From DASTCZ01 sp963704455 (lineage in GTDB: Bacteria; Acidobacteriota; Terriglobia; Acidiferrales; UBA7541), in assembly GCA_963704455.1 (NCBI GenBank), contig OY969905.1, positions 186,001 to 250,000 of the forward strand: 64,000 nt of DNA, given 5' to 3'. A model generated the notes under the pieces. It saw only the letters and a program-made list of their open reading frames with translations. It was not told the origin of the DNA and ran no database searches. Position numbers and translations under genes: made by a program. Positions 18,461 through 28,900 of the stretch are shown piece by piece. The stretch's first letter is position 1. Every line of letters begins with the position of its first letter.

Positions 18461-20122
18461 ATGATTGGTGTAATTTCAAAAGTTAGTGAAATCAAGGCCG
18501 TTGAAGAGTTCTTCGAACTTTTCAAGACTCCCTGGGAATTTTATGTTCCGAACCGGGAATACAACGTTGTAGTTATCACGTCTGGGGAAGAGTCAGCGGA
18601 TGTGAATGCCAATCTATTGCTGATTTATAATTCGAAACCTGCGTCAATTGATGGGAACGGCGGAGTCACCAGGCCATCGAATCATGACTGTGAGTGGGTC
18701 GAATGGAACGGCGTCGAGTTTCCCGTATATGGGGATTTAATGATCCTTCCAGAAGCTGAGCGGCCGTTTGTTTGGTGCAAAGGGAAGTCAGCGGTCGTGG
18801 GGCTTGAAGTAGACAGTAAAAACCGCCGCACTTTGCGCATCGGATACGATTTGTTTCAGGAAGTCTCTCACCTACTTTCCAAGGGACAGCCTTCACAGAA
18901 TGCCCAATTTCCTACGTTGGAAATCCACATTTCACTGCTCCGGAGCATGATGGTGAATGCGGGGGTTTCCTTTGTAGAAGTTCCGCCGGTGCCGGCCGGT
19001 TACGACTTCATGGCTTGCCTGACGCACGATGTGGATTTCACCGGGATACGCGAGCACAAGTTTGATCACACGTTGCTGGGATTCATTTACCGGGCATTAT
19101 TTGGATCCCTATCAAGCGCTGTCAAAGGCAAGCTACCCTTGTCACGAATGTTCGAGAATTGGAAAGCTGTTTTCTCCCTGCCTCTTGTGTATCTCGGTGT
19201 GGTAGAGGATTTCTGGCTTGAGTTTGATCGGTACGCTCAAATCGAGAAAGATCTTGGCTCGACGTTTTATTTCATTCCGTTCAAGGATGTCCCCGGTGTG
19301 ACCAATTTGGGTGCAGCTCCGAAGCGGCGCGCGGCTAAGTATGACGTCGGTAAAATCCAGGGGCAATTACGCCAGCTCGTCGAGCAGGGTTGCGAGGTTG
19401 GCCTCCACGGAATTGACTCATGGCAGGACAGGCAGAAGGCTCGGATGGAAGCCAAGCGAATTTGTGATTTCAGCGGGCAATCGGAAGTCGGCGCTCGAAT
19501 GCACTGGCTATATTTTTCCGAAGATTCGCCCAAGATTTTAGAAGACGCAGGCCTTCCCTACGATTCCACGTATGGCTATAACGACGCGATCGGCTTCCGC
19601 GGAGGGACGGCCCAGGCGTTTTGTCCAACGTCCGCCAATGTTCTTCTCGAGCTTCCGCTTGGCATCCAGGATACTGCGCTATTTTATCCGAGCCGGATGA
19701 ACCTGTCTGAAACCGAGGCACTCGATTCCTGCAAGCATCTTATCGAATTCATGTCCATGTTCGGCGGTGCATTGACGATAAATTGGCACACGAGAAGCCT
19801 TTCTCCTGAGAGACTGTGGGGAGAGTTCTACGCGCGGTTGTTGGAGGAAATCCAGAAGCACAGAGTGTGGTTCGGCACGGCGCGTCAGATCACAACGTGG
19901 TTCCGAAAGAGACGTGAACTCCAATTTGACCAAGTGCAATTCGCAGAAGACGGCGTGCATATAAAAATGTCCGGTCCTACTGCGGATTGCTGCCCGCCAT
20001 TCCTGGTGAGAGTCCATCACTCCCGGACGCGATCGTCCTCGGACTCTGAGCTTCTCACCTGCGAACCGATTTACTCAGACACGGCATGGAAAGATGAAAC
20101 TATGCTGACAATTGGTTTGTAA
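18461..20122 (+). CDS. Large polysaccharide-deacetylase-like protein
   Basis: A 553-residue cytosolic-looking protein with no signal peptide. Around residue 187 it reads ACLTHDVDFTG, the metal-binding HDVD motif seen in a distinct group of deacetylase-like proteins in glycan loci. EVGLHGIDSWQD and GARMHWLYFSEDSPKILEDAGLPYDSTYGY follow the order of NodB motifs with His residues for metal. TINWHTRSL near residue 445 supplies another His. The N-terminal 170 residues and the C-terminal 60 do not match a domain I can name. It is the second of three deacetylase-like genes here and most similar in style to the one at 22727. Confidence 0.7.
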   Translation: MIGVISKVSEIKAVEEFFELFKTPWEFYVPNREYNVVVITSGEESADVNANLLLIYNSKPASIDGNGGVTRPSNHDCEWVEWNGVEFPVYGDLMILPEAERPFVWCKGKSAVVGLEVDSKNRRTLRIGYDLFQEVSHLLSKGQPSQNAQFPTLEIHISLLRSMMVNAGVSFVEVPPVPAGYDFMACLTHDVDFTGIREHKFDHTLLGFIYRALFGSLSSAVKGKLPLSRMFENWKAVFSLPLVYLGVVEDFWLEFDRYAQIEKDLGSTFYFIPFKDVPGVTNLGAAPKRRAAKYDVGKIQGQLRQLVEQGCEVGLHGIDSWQDRQKARMEAKRICDFSGQSEVGARMHWLYFSEDSPKILEDAGLPYDSTYGYNDAIGFRGGTAQAFCPTSANVLLELPLGIQDTALFYPSRMNLSETEALDSCKHLIEFMSMFGGALTINWHTRSLSPERLWGEFYARLLEEIQKHRVWFGTARQITTWFRKRRELQFDQVQFAEDGVHIKMSGPTADCCPPFLVRVHHSRTRSSSDSELLTCEPIYSDTAWKDETMLTIGL

Positions 20123-20285
20123 GAACGCGATCGGGCAACTCATCAAGTATAAACAGTTCGATCGCGCAGAATTCAGGCTAAGATGATTTCGAAAGCGATC
20201 ACTGTCGTACTGAGAACAAAAGTTTCAAGCAGCGGGAGTTTTTAGACAAATCTGCCGCAAATCCATCAAAGGACGGTAAAGGACC

Positions 20286-21029
20286 TTGGCCGAAAGCTCT
20301 GTCATTATTGTTGGTATGGGAGAAGTTGGTCGCCCGCTATTCGATATTTTGAGCCGGGTTTATGCGTGTGTCGGTGTTGATGTGGAGCCCGTGCAAATTG
20401 ACCGCCCTTGTTCCGTGTTGCATATCTGTTTCCCTTACCAAATGAAGGACTTTGTCGGGACGACAGCGTCGTATATCGAGAAGTACAAACCTGAACTGAC
20501 CATTATTAACAGCACGCTTGGCGTAGGGACGACTAGAAAAGTGCAGGAACGAGTGAAAGCGCCCGTGGTCTACAGCCCGGTCAGAGGGAAGCACGCTAAA
20601 ATGGTTCAGGACATGCTTTATTACAAGAAATTTGTGGCTGGTTTTGATTCAAAAAATGCGCAAACGGCAGCGGAGCATTTTTCCAAAGCTGGGTTTCAAG
20701 TAGCGCAATTTCGCACCCCGGAGGTTGGTGAACTCAGTAAACTCCTCGAAACCACATGGCTTGGGATGCTGATTGGCTGGGCTCAAGATGTGGAGCGGCT
20801 GGCTGGCGAGTGTGGCGCCACATACGAAGAAGTGAATTCTTTCATTAAAGAAATCAGTTTCCTTCCGTCAAACGTTTTCCCTGGACGCATCGGGGGCCAC
20901 TGTGTGATGCCAAACATTGCGATCTTGCGCACGAGGTTTTCCTCCTCCTATCTCGATGCCATCGCCGAGTCAAATGAACGCAAAGAACGGGGACTTCAGA
21001 AGTTGGCAGGAAAGCAGGACTTGAAATAG
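20286..21029 (+). CDS. Short nucleotide-sugar dehydrogenase-like NAD-binding protein
   Basis: A 247-residue protein from TTG 20286 with AAAGGAC just upstream. The N-terminus reads IIVGMGEVGRPL, a Rossmann dinucleotide-binding motif. TIINSTLGVGTTRKV and YSPVRGKHAKMV follow the middle part of UDP-glucose/GDP-mannose dehydrogenases. Near residue 202 GRIGGHCVMPN matches the catalytic Cys loop (GGHCxP) of that family. It lacks the C-terminal UDP-sugar binding domain and is little more than half the usual 430 residues. It could be a minimal dehydrogenase, a regulatory relic or a partner subunit. Nothing indicates a frameshift, because no homologous downstream frame is seen. Confidence 0.65.
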   Translation: MAESSVIIVGMGEVGRPLFDILSRVYACVGVDVEPVQIDRPCSVLHICFPYQMKDFVGTTASYIEKYKPELTIINSTLGVGTTRKVQERVKAPVVYSPVRGKHAKMVQDMLYYKKFVAGFDSKNAQTAAEHFSKAGFQVAQFRTPEVGELSKLLETTWLGMLIGWAQDVERLAGECGATYEEVNSFIKEISFLPSNVFPGRIGGHCVMPNIAILRTRFSSSYLDAIAESNERKERGLQKLAGKQDLK

Positions 21030-21184
21030 GAACTGGCCAGACCGGAACGGATTGCTTCGATTCAAGTTACGACGACATCATCGATGCACCATTAATGCCA
21101 AAAACCACTTTCCCAAGGTGAAGCGGGCCTGCCAATAAATCTCTACCGATCAACCAGAAGCTGAAATCACATTCTCTTCAGGAT

Positions 21185-22240
21185 TTGGAGCATGAATTGA
21201 CGGCGTTCTACCAGATTAATCCTCTTGGAGACCCACGGTGGGGCGAGTTCGTGGAGAATCATGCGCGCGCGTCGGTATTCCATTCGGTTGGGTGGCTCGC
21301 GGCGCTACACCGTACTTATGGGTATAAACCTGTTGGCTTCACAACATCCGCTCCCGGAGCAAGACTGGAAAATGGCTTGGTCTTGTGCGAGGTCGAAAGC
21401 TGGCTGACCGGCCGTAGACTTGTGTCACTGCCATTCTCTGACCACTGTGAGCCGTTAGTGGACGCGGCCGACGATTACCAAGTCCTCCTTGCGGGATTGC
21501 AGGAACGACTTAAAAGCAGAGGTTTGCGCTATATTGAGATTCGCCCGTTGTACAGCGTCCAAACGGACATTGGCAACTTCCGTGCGAGCAGGACCTATTG
21601 CTTTCACCAACTGGACTTGAAACCAGACCTCGAAAGTTTGTTTCGCGGATTTCAAAAGGATTCGACACAAAGAAAAATTCGACGAGCAGAACGTGAAGGC
21701 CTAACGGTCGAAGAGGGCCGCTCCGATTCTCTCCTCGACGCCTTTTATCAGCTGCAACTCCTCACTCGCCAACGGCATGGTTTGCCGCCCCAGCCTAGAA
21801 GCTGGTACCGCAATCTGGCCGATTGCCTGGGTAATGCGCTCACAATTCGCGTGGCGTTGAAAGACAAACAGCCGGTGGCTGCAATCATCACACTCCTTTT
21901 CAACGACACACTCGTTTACAAGTACGGCTGTTCTGACACCCAATTTAACAATTTGGGAGGAACGCAACTGTTGTTTTGGAGATCGATCCAGGAGGCAAAG
22001 AGATCTAATTTGCGATCGTTTGATTTGGGCCGTTCCGACGACGATAACCCCGGCCTCATCACCTTCAAGGACCGCTGGGGGGCCCAGCGGTCAACGTTAA
22101 CTTATTTGAGAAACCCGGCGAGTCCACCTCTCCACCGCAACGGAGGCTGGAAAATGCAAGTCGCGAAGCGCGTCTTCGCGCACACGCCAAGTACCTTTCT
22201 CTCCGCGGTCGGCGGACTCTTATATAAGCACATGGGTTAG
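21185..22240 (+). CDS. FemAB-type GNAT transferase
   Basis: A 351-residue protein with a double GNAT fold of the FemAB/FemX type. Typical elements are SVFHSVGWLAALHRTYGY near the N-terminus, the helix KDSTQRKIRRAEREGLTVEEG near residue 160, and the C-terminal NNLGGTQLLFWRSIQEAK and FDLGRSD segments. FemAB-like proteins use aminoacyl-tRNA or acyl donors to modify peptidoglycan or glycans; a subgroup is common in exosortase-type exopolysaccharide loci. The start is either TTG 21185 or TTG 21197, which has GGAG 6 bp upstream. The gene stands alone, with 155 bp upstream and nearly 490 bp downstream empty. Confidence 0.8.
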   Translation: MEHELTAFYQINPLGDPRWGEFVENHARASVFHSVGWLAALHRTYGYKPVGFTTSAPGARLENGLVLCEVESWLTGRRLVSLPFSDHCEPLVDAADDYQVLLAGLQERLKSRGLRYIEIRPLYSVQTDIGNFRASRTYCFHQLDLKPDLESLFRGFQKDSTQRKIRRAEREGLTVEEGRSDSLLDAFYQLQLLTRQRHGLPPQPRSWYRNLADCLGNALTIRVALKDKQPVAAIITLLFNDTLVYKYGCSDTQFNNLGGTQLLFWRSIQEAKRSNLRSFDLGRSDDDNPGLITFKDRWGAQRSTLTYLRNPASPPLHRNGGWKMQVAKRVFAHTPSTFLSAVGGLLYKHMG

Positions 22241-22726
22241 GGAAATTCTTACGTTTCAATTAGTAGGCCATTGGAGCGATTTTGGCATTTTATGGAAATT
22301 GATTTCTTGCACTCGCAGAATGGCCTTATTCCCTCCTTGAGAATTGGATATGAGTTCTACGGGGTTCCTAACCCCTGTGTTATCAGTCATTTACGAGGCC
22401 CCCAAATGTCGCGCGTGTCGGGCCGGACTCGGCTTTGGCAGCCTGATTGCGAATTTGATGTTGGAATCTAGTAGCGTTTATGGCGGTAGCCTGTAATTGG
22501 GAGAGTCCTATCAAGCGGCTCAACTTTACACTTACTGAATGTAACGGTTGCTTGGTATCGCGAACCTCTTTCCCGAATGATATCTAAACATCGCATCCAT
22601 TTTGCTGTCTTGCCCACACATCGAGTCGCCAGCTGTCTCATTTCTCAAGTGATCCCAATGAGCAGAAATCGCGAGAATTAGATGTATTCAACAAACTACT
22701 CGGTTCTTGCGCTAAGGAATAGTTGA
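22241..22726. other. Intergenic region, 486 bp, no gene seen
   Basis: An open frame of 66 codons at 22271-22471 has no motif, no ribosome site and unusual composition, so it is not called. The region is AT-richer than its surroundings. No strong hairpin was found. It may hold the promoter of the genes starting at 22727. Confidence 0.5.
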
Positions 22727-24091
22727 ATGCAGCCAAGGGAAAATACGCTCAGCGAACACTTTAAGTGCCCGGCTCACCTTGTTCCCTTCGCGTCCGTGGA
22801 GACGCCTTCAACCGAGCCTGGTTACTTTTTATTCGGCCCGAATGCTGTTTGCTTTGGGCAGTTGACAACCGTGTCACCCTCTAAACGCGCGGACGCTTCC
22901 TTGCCTGATCTCTTTGGCTACGTGACAGCGAACGGAAAAGGGCTTGTCCTCCCTTTTGATTTGGATGCCGTCGTCAGGAATTTGCGTGCTGAGCGGTATC
23001 TCGAATCGGCAAACCATCAAAAGCGGGGTCTCACCGGCAATCCACTCGTAAAGAGCATTTATTACAATCTCATGCGCCCCTTGATGGGAGTGGCAGTCCG
23101 AAAACATCTGCAACGGGTTCACTTACGAGGATGGGATAAGATTCCGTTTCCCAAATGGCCTGTTGATTTCAGCGTCGAGACCCTATTGGAACGAGTAATG
23201 GCGCTTTCTCTTAAACATTCATCAGAAAAGCGCATCCCGTTCATTTGGTTTTGGCCCAATGGGGCGTCCAGTTGCGCGATCATGACGCATGACGTAGAGG
23301 CTCCTCCAGGCCGCGACTTTTGTTCCGCACTGATGGATATGGACGAGTCAGTTGGAATCAAGTCATCCTTCCAGATTGTGCCGGAATTAAGATATGAAGT
23401 TCCCGAGTCATTCTTAGAGAGCATTCGAAGCCGCGGATTTGAAGTCAACGTACATGATTTCAATCATGACGGGCAACTTTTTCGGGATAAGGCGGAATTC
23501 GAAAGGCGAGCCGCCAAAATTAATCAATATGCGAAGCAGTTCGGCGCGAAGGGTTTCCGTGCTGGGACAATGTATCGAAATCAAGAATGGTTCTCCTCAT
23601 TTGATTTCTCTTACGACATGTCGGTGCCCGATGTCGCCCACCTCGAGCCCCAAAGGGGTGGCTGCTGCACAGTCATGCCATATTTCATCGGAAATATCGT
23701 GGAATTGCCGCTTACCATCACTCAGGACTATTCGCTCTTTAATATCATCCAGCATTACTCGATGGATTTATGGGAGAAGCAAACGAGCGCCATCCTCCAA
23801 CGCAATGGACTGATGAGTTTCATTGCGCACCCGGATTATTTAATTGAAAGCCGCGCTCGCCGCGTGTACCAAGCCCTATTGGTACACTTGGCCAAATTAC
23901 GCGATCAACAAAACGTGTGGATCCCGCTTCCCCGTGAAGTGGATCGTTGGTGGAGAAATCGCAATCAGATGACCTTGATACGAGATGGGAATGGGTGGCG
24001 GATCGAAGGTCCAGAAAAAGAGAGAGCACGAGTGGCGTACGCTGCCCTCGACGGGGACCGCTTGGTTTATTCCCTTGAAGAATCGCAATGA
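22727..24091 (+). CDS. Polysaccharide-deacetylase-like protein
   Basis: A 454-residue protein. The catalytic region begins at about residue 183 with CAIMTHDVEAPPG, a HD motif like that of the 18461 gene, then FQIVPELRYEVP, and VNVHDFNHDGQLF near residue 240, which supplies the metal His residues. GFRAGTMYRNQEWF and IELPLTITQD-like strands follow, and MSFIAHPDYL near the C-terminus gives another His. There is no signal peptide. It may remove acetyl groups from a cytosolic lipid-linked sugar or an amino-sugar precursor. It is 80 bp upstream of the phosphopantetheinyl transferase, so it marks the seam between the glycan and NRPS parts. Confidence 0.72.
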   Translation: MQPRENTLSEHFKCPAHLVPFASVETPSTEPGYFLFGPNAVCFGQLTTVSPSKRADASLPDLFGYVTANGKGLVLPFDLDAVVRNLRAERYLESANHQKRGLTGNPLVKSIYYNLMRPLMGVAVRKHLQRVHLRGWDKIPFPKWPVDFSVETLLERVMALSLKHSSEKRIPFIWFWPNGASSCAIMTHDVEAPPGRDFCSALMDMDESVGIKSSFQIVPELRYEVPESFLESIRSRGFEVNVHDFNHDGQLFRDKAEFERRAAKINQYAKQFGAKGFRAGTMYRNQEWFSSFDFSYDMSVPDVAHLEPQRGGCCTVMPYFIGNIVELPLTITQDYSLFNIIQHYSMDLWEKQTSAILQRNGLMSFIAHPDYLIESRARRVYQALLVHLAKLRDQQNVWIPLPREVDRWWRNRNQMTLIRDGNGWRIEGPEKERARVAYAALDGDRLVYSLEESQ

Positions 24092-24171
24092 GTCTGTCAT
24101 CTCAAGAAAAATATCAGTCGTGATTGGTAGGAGACATCAGCATATTTCCGCTGGCGGAAATCAGCAATTCG

Positions 24172-24993
24172 ATGGACCAGGAAAATAATCTGAATCAAGA
24201 GGATCAGCGCCATGGGATATGGCAAAGTGATCCGGCATTGCAAAAATGCCTCCAGCCAGTGCCGGTTCCAATTACACACCTTGGAAAGGAGCAAGTCCAA
24301 GTGTGGATTGCTCGGCTTAAAGATTTCGAAGGTGAGCTGCCTCAATTGCAGGCCGTTCTGTCCTTACAGGAAGCGCAAAGAGCGGCGAAATTTCACTTTC
24401 AGCACGACCAAACGAGTTTTATTCTTCGGCACGGAATACTCCGAATTCTACTTGGCCATTATTTGAGTATGAGCCCACGTGAGATTGCGTTTTCCTATGG
24501 GCCATTCGGAAAACCGGAAATAGAAGAAAGGGTTCTTCACACAGAGTTCCAATTCAATCATTCACACTCAGGTGACATGGCCCTTTATGCGGTGAGTCGT
24601 GCATGCCCAATTGGGTTGGATGTGGAGCGTGTCCGACCGTTCCCTTACTTTGAAGAAATCGCGTCGTGGTTCTTCATGCCAAGCGAGACACAGCAATTGA
24701 TGGCGCTCCCGAATGAATCCCGATTGGAGGGGTTCTTTTCTTCCTGGACTCGTAAGGAGGCCATTCTAAAAGCAACAGGAGAAGGGATAAGCAACGGACT
24801 ATCTAAGGTGGAAGTCACGGTCGAACCGTTGGAGAAGCCTGAATTAGTTACGATTGCAAGTGAACCGAAAGCTGAAACCGAATGGCACTTGCATTCTTTT
24901 TCGCCTGCCCCCGGATTTCTTGCCGCCGTGGCAACCCTACCAGGTTGTTCAGTAGAAATGCGATTGCTCAAAAATCATACGTTGTACACATGA
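24172..24993 (+). CDS. 4'-phosphopantetheinyl transferase (Sfp type)
   Basis: A protein of 273 residues from ATG 24172; an in-frame TTG at 24124 would add 16 residues and neither start has a strong ribosome site. Motifs of the Sfp family are all present: GPFGKPEI, FNHSHSGD, PIGLDVERVRPF (metal-binding Asp and Glu) and FSSWTRKEAILKATGEGI. It transfers phosphopantetheine from CoA to the Ser of carrier proteins. Targets nearby are the NRPS and PKS carriers at 25936-37634, the free carriers at 39288 and possibly 16198. The stop overlaps the next start as ATGA. Confidence 0.92.
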   Translation: MDQENNLNQEDQRHGIWQSDPALQKCLQPVPVPITHLGKEQVQVWIARLKDFEGELPQLQAVLSLQEAQRAAKFHFQHDQTSFILRHGILRILLGHYLSMSPREIAFSYGPFGKPEIEERVLHTEFQFNHSHSGDMALYAVSRACPIGLDVERVRPFPYFEEIASWFFMPSETQQLMALPNESRLEGFFSSWTRKEAILKATGEGISNGLSKVEVTVEPLEKPELVTIASEPKAETEWHLHSFSPAPGFLAAVATLPGCSVEMRLLKNHTLYT

Positions 24994-25856
24994 GGTTGGC
25001 TAAAATGAATTCTTTAGTGAGATACTCGGAAACGATTAAAGAATGTGAGTTAGGCTCGGATAAGGAAAGGGAGTTTGGGTCGGAAATGGCGATTGCCAAT
25101 CCGACTAAACAACCAGGCGTGGTTTCATTGATTCGCCCCTTGGGGCCAGGTTTGTTTTTCCGAAAAGTATTGCAACAGACGTGGGCGACGAGAGAGTACC
25201 TCGCCCTCCGGTGTGATCTCAGTGTTCTTCCCCCTATTCGGCGAGCAAAATTTGAAACAACAATAAGGCCGTTTGAAAGTACGAATTTTTGGGGTTTCGA
25301 TGAAGAATTTCCGAGGGTGAAGAAAGTCGATTCCATTGAGGTATTTCATCGCATACGGTGGTGCCGAAAGGGAATTAAAACTCTTCATATTGCGCCGGGC
25401 CCAGACGGTTCGCCAGCATACGCCCAGTGGCTGGTCACAGAGCGTGAACAGCATCTTCTGCACGCTCACCACCCAGATTATTACCTCACTTTATCACCCG
25501 GCGAGGTTCTGTTGGAGGGTGCATATACGTTTCAGAAGTTTCGAGGTTTCGGGATCATGGCTGACGGCATGGCACAATTGCTTAGGATTGCGAGGGATGG
25601 GGGAGCCCGCGTGGCCTATACATATGTGGGGCCTGACAATGTCCCATCTTTGCGCGGATGCGCGAACGTTGGCTTTGTACTTGATCATGTGCGTCTAAAT
25701 ACTCGTCGATTCGGAACTCGGTCGAGCGCAGTGCAACCCCCTGATGAATCAGCTATCCAAATGTGGAAGGCAGCCACCGCTCCGCGTCCATCCGTCAGAC
25801 CATGTCTCGTTTCTAAGCCGGCGACGGAACGCACAATCGTGTCGTCAAGGTCTTGA
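24990..25856 (+). CDS. GNAT family N-acetyltransferase
   Basis: A protein of 288 residues from ATG 24990, which overlaps the sfp stop; ATG 25005 is an alternative and a frame extending to 24882 is rejected because it lies in sfp. The GNAT core is in the C-terminal half: LEGAYTFQKFRGFGIMADGM (beta4 and CoA-binding loop) and YTYVGPDNVPSLRGCANVGF, the N-x-x-S-x-x-G-C-x-x-x-GF pattern of the family. The N-terminal 90 residues are not assigned. Its place between sfp and the NRPS suggests acylation of the product or a resistance role, but there is no direct evidence. Confidence 0.75.
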   Translation: MRLAKMNSLVRYSETIKECELGSDKEREFGSEMAIANPTKQPGVVSLIRPLGPGLFFRKVLQQTWATREYLALRCDLSVLPPIRRAKFETTIRPFESTNFWGFDEEFPRVKKVDSIEVFHRIRWCRKGIKTLHIAPGPDGSPAYAQWLVTEREQHLLHAHHPDYYLTLSPGEVLLEGAYTFQKFRGFGIMADGMAQLLRIARDGGARVAYTYVGPDNVPSLRGCANVGFVLDHVRLNTRRFGTRSSAVQPPDESAIQMWKAATAPRPSVRPCLVSKPATERTIVSSRS

Positions 25857-25935
25857 CCCCCGCTCGTTACCATACGGATCACATTAGACAAACGATCAGA
25901 CCCTCGCCTCCGGAAACGAGTTATGTCGAGTAGAT

Positions 25936-28900
25936 ATGAATAAAGACTTACAAACTAATCCTAGAACGCCTGAGCAAAAGATGGCGCCCATTGCAAACAT
26001 CTTCGGTGAGGCCCGCGATTCCAAGAATCCGGAGGGGAGGATCCCGCGAAGGGAATTTCCGGCGCTTTTTCCACTTTCTGCCGGGCAACGGCAAATGTGG
26101 TTTTTGGACCAGCTCGAAGCCGGAAACCATTACAACGAGCATTTCTGCTTGCGCATCGAGGGAAGAGTCAATCTTGAAGTCTTGAAGAAAGCTGTCCAGG
26201 AAATTCTGAGAAGGCATGAAACCACGCGTGCAACGTTTTTATTGAATGAAGGCCAGCTTATTCAGCGGATCAATCCTACTTATGAAGTAGAGTTGCCCGT
26301 TATTGAGCTCCGGCACTTAGCGGAGTCGAACCGGCACGCAGAAGCAATGCGACTGGCGGTTGATGTGGCGCGCAAGCCGTTTGATTTGGCGGCAGGACCG
26401 ACTTGGCGTTTTAGTCTCGTGGTGCACAACGAGAAAGAGTCCTGGCTTCTAATCACGACCCATCACATTGCGAGCGATTCCTGGTCGTGCGGAGTGTTCC
26501 TGAAAGAATTTGGCGCACTCTATAAGGCATTCCGAGAGGGAAAGCCGTCACCTTTACCTGAACCGCCTATTCAGTATGCGGACTATGCATCCTGGCAGTC
26601 TGAATGGTTGAATAGTGAAGGAGCCACACGACAACTAGACTACTGGAAGCACCAACTCTCCGGTGTGGAACCACTGTTTGAATTACCGGCGGACCGGCCC
26701 CGTCCTCCGATTCGGACCTTCCGAGGCGCTCGACATTCCTTTTCGTTGCCCAAAGCACTTTCCAGCCAATTGATAGAATTCAGCGAACGCGCAGGGGTTA
26801 CCCTTAACATTTCGCTTTTGGCCGCCTTTTTGGCTTTACTCAACCGGTACACCGGAAAGAATGACATCGTCGTTGGCGTACCCATCGGCAATCGGGCATA
26901 TCCGGAACTTGAGGAACTAATCGGTTACTTCGATAATACGCTCGCCTTACGGAATGAAGTATCGAGTGAAATGACATTTATCGAGCTCCTTCAAGGGGTT
27001 CGCCGGCGGACATTGGGTGCTTTCCTTAACAAAGACCTTCCGGTGGAAAAACTCGTAGAGGCTCTGCGACTTGAGAGAACTCAAGCCTACGCGCCTGTGT
27101 ACCAACACCTGTTCGTCTTTCAAAAGGTGCCAATCCCCACAATTGAAATACCAGGATTATCGGTATCTGACTTTGAGATTGAAAAGGGTATAGCAAAGTT
27201 CGATTTGACCTTTTCGCTATTTGAGAATGACGGTGGCGTCGCCGGTTGGATCGAATACGCGACGGACTTGTTCGATGCGGATCGGATGGCAAGGATGGCC
27301 GGACATTTCGAGGCGATGCTCGAAGGAGTTGTGGCTAATTCGAACCAGCGTCTAAATGAGTTGCCCCTTTTGACATCGCAAGAAAAACGCCAGTTGTTAA
27401 TCGAGTGGAATGACACGAAGGTCGATTATCCTGCAAATATCTGTCTCCACCAGTTGATTGAAAAACAGGTTGAACGTACGCCGGACGGAGTTGCGGTCCA
27501 ATTCGAAGGGAAGCGTCTCAGCTATTCGGAATTAAACGGGCGCAGCAACCAGTTTGCCCACTACCTGCAAAACATGGGCGTGAAACCCGAGACTCTCGTC
27601 GGGGTGTATATGGAACGCTCCTTGGAAATGGTAATCGCTCTTTGTGGCGTATTGAAAGCAGGGGGGGCGTATGTTCCGATTGATCCGGATTATCCTGAGG
27701 ATCGTGTGGCGTTTATGCTTCAGGATGCGGATGTCCCTGTATTGGTAACGCAGGATCGGTTGGGCAATCGATTCCCCGATTTCAAAGGTAAAGTCGTTTG
27801 TATTGACAGAGATTGGAATCAAATCAAGGTCGAAAGCAAGGCGAATCCGCAAAGCAGAATAGCTCCTCAAAATCTCGCCTACATGATTTACACATCAGGT
27901 TCAACCGGCAGACCCAAAGGCGCGATGAACACGCATCGGGGGATTTGCAATCGCTTGCTATGGATGCAGGGCCAGTATGGTCTTACCGAATCTGACACCG
28001 TTTTGCAAAAGACGCCATTCAGCTTTGATGTTTCCGTTTGGGAGTTCTTTTGGCCATTGTTGGTGGGGGCGCGTTTGCTGGTAGCCGAACCAGGGAAGCA
28101 CAAGGACCCCGCGTACTTAGTGAAGTTGATCCGTGATGAGCGCGTGACGGTAATGCATTTTGTGCCGCCGATGCTCAGAGTTTTTCTGGAAGTGCCAGGG
28201 GCGGAGAACTGCAAATCATTGCGTCACGTCATTTGTAGCGGCGAGGCTTTGCCTTTTGACTTGCAGGAGCAGTTTTTCGGAAAGCTATCGGCGCAGTTGC
28301 AGAATCTGTATGGACCGACGGAAGCGGCGGTGGACGTCGCGCATTGGACTTGCCAGCGCAAGAGTGATCGAAAAATTGTACCCATCGGACGGCCCGTGGC
28401 GAATACCCAGATTTACGTTCTGGACAAACAGTTGCAACCTCTACCAATTGGCGTGCCCGGAGAACTGTTCCTTGGTGGAGTGCAGGTAGGCCGCGGATAT
28501 CACAAAAGGCCCGAATTAACGGCGGAAAAATTTATCCCTGACCCATTTAGCCAAAGTCCAGAGGCGCGGCTTTACAGAACAGGGGACCTGTGCCGTTGGC
28601 TGTCGGATGGAGTTGTTGAGTATCTGGGCAGGTTGGATTTTCAAGTGAAAATTCGAGGTTTCCGGATCGAGTTAGGAGAAATTGAGACCCTCCTGAGCGA
28701 TCACCCATCGGTGAAGGCGTGCGTTGTTGTTGCGCGGGAATACACGCCGGGAGATATGCGCGTCGTGGCGTATGTGGTATGGCAACCCGGAAAAGAGCAG
28801 TCGGTCGAAGATTTACGAAACCATTTGGGTAAGAAATTGCCAGACTACATGGTGCCCTCGGCCTTCGTTAGCCTGAATGATTTGCCTTTGTCACCCAACG

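Noticed and set aside
22271..22471. 66-codon plus-strand frame between FemAB and deacetylase genes
   Set aside because: Isolated, with no ribosome site or recognisable domain.
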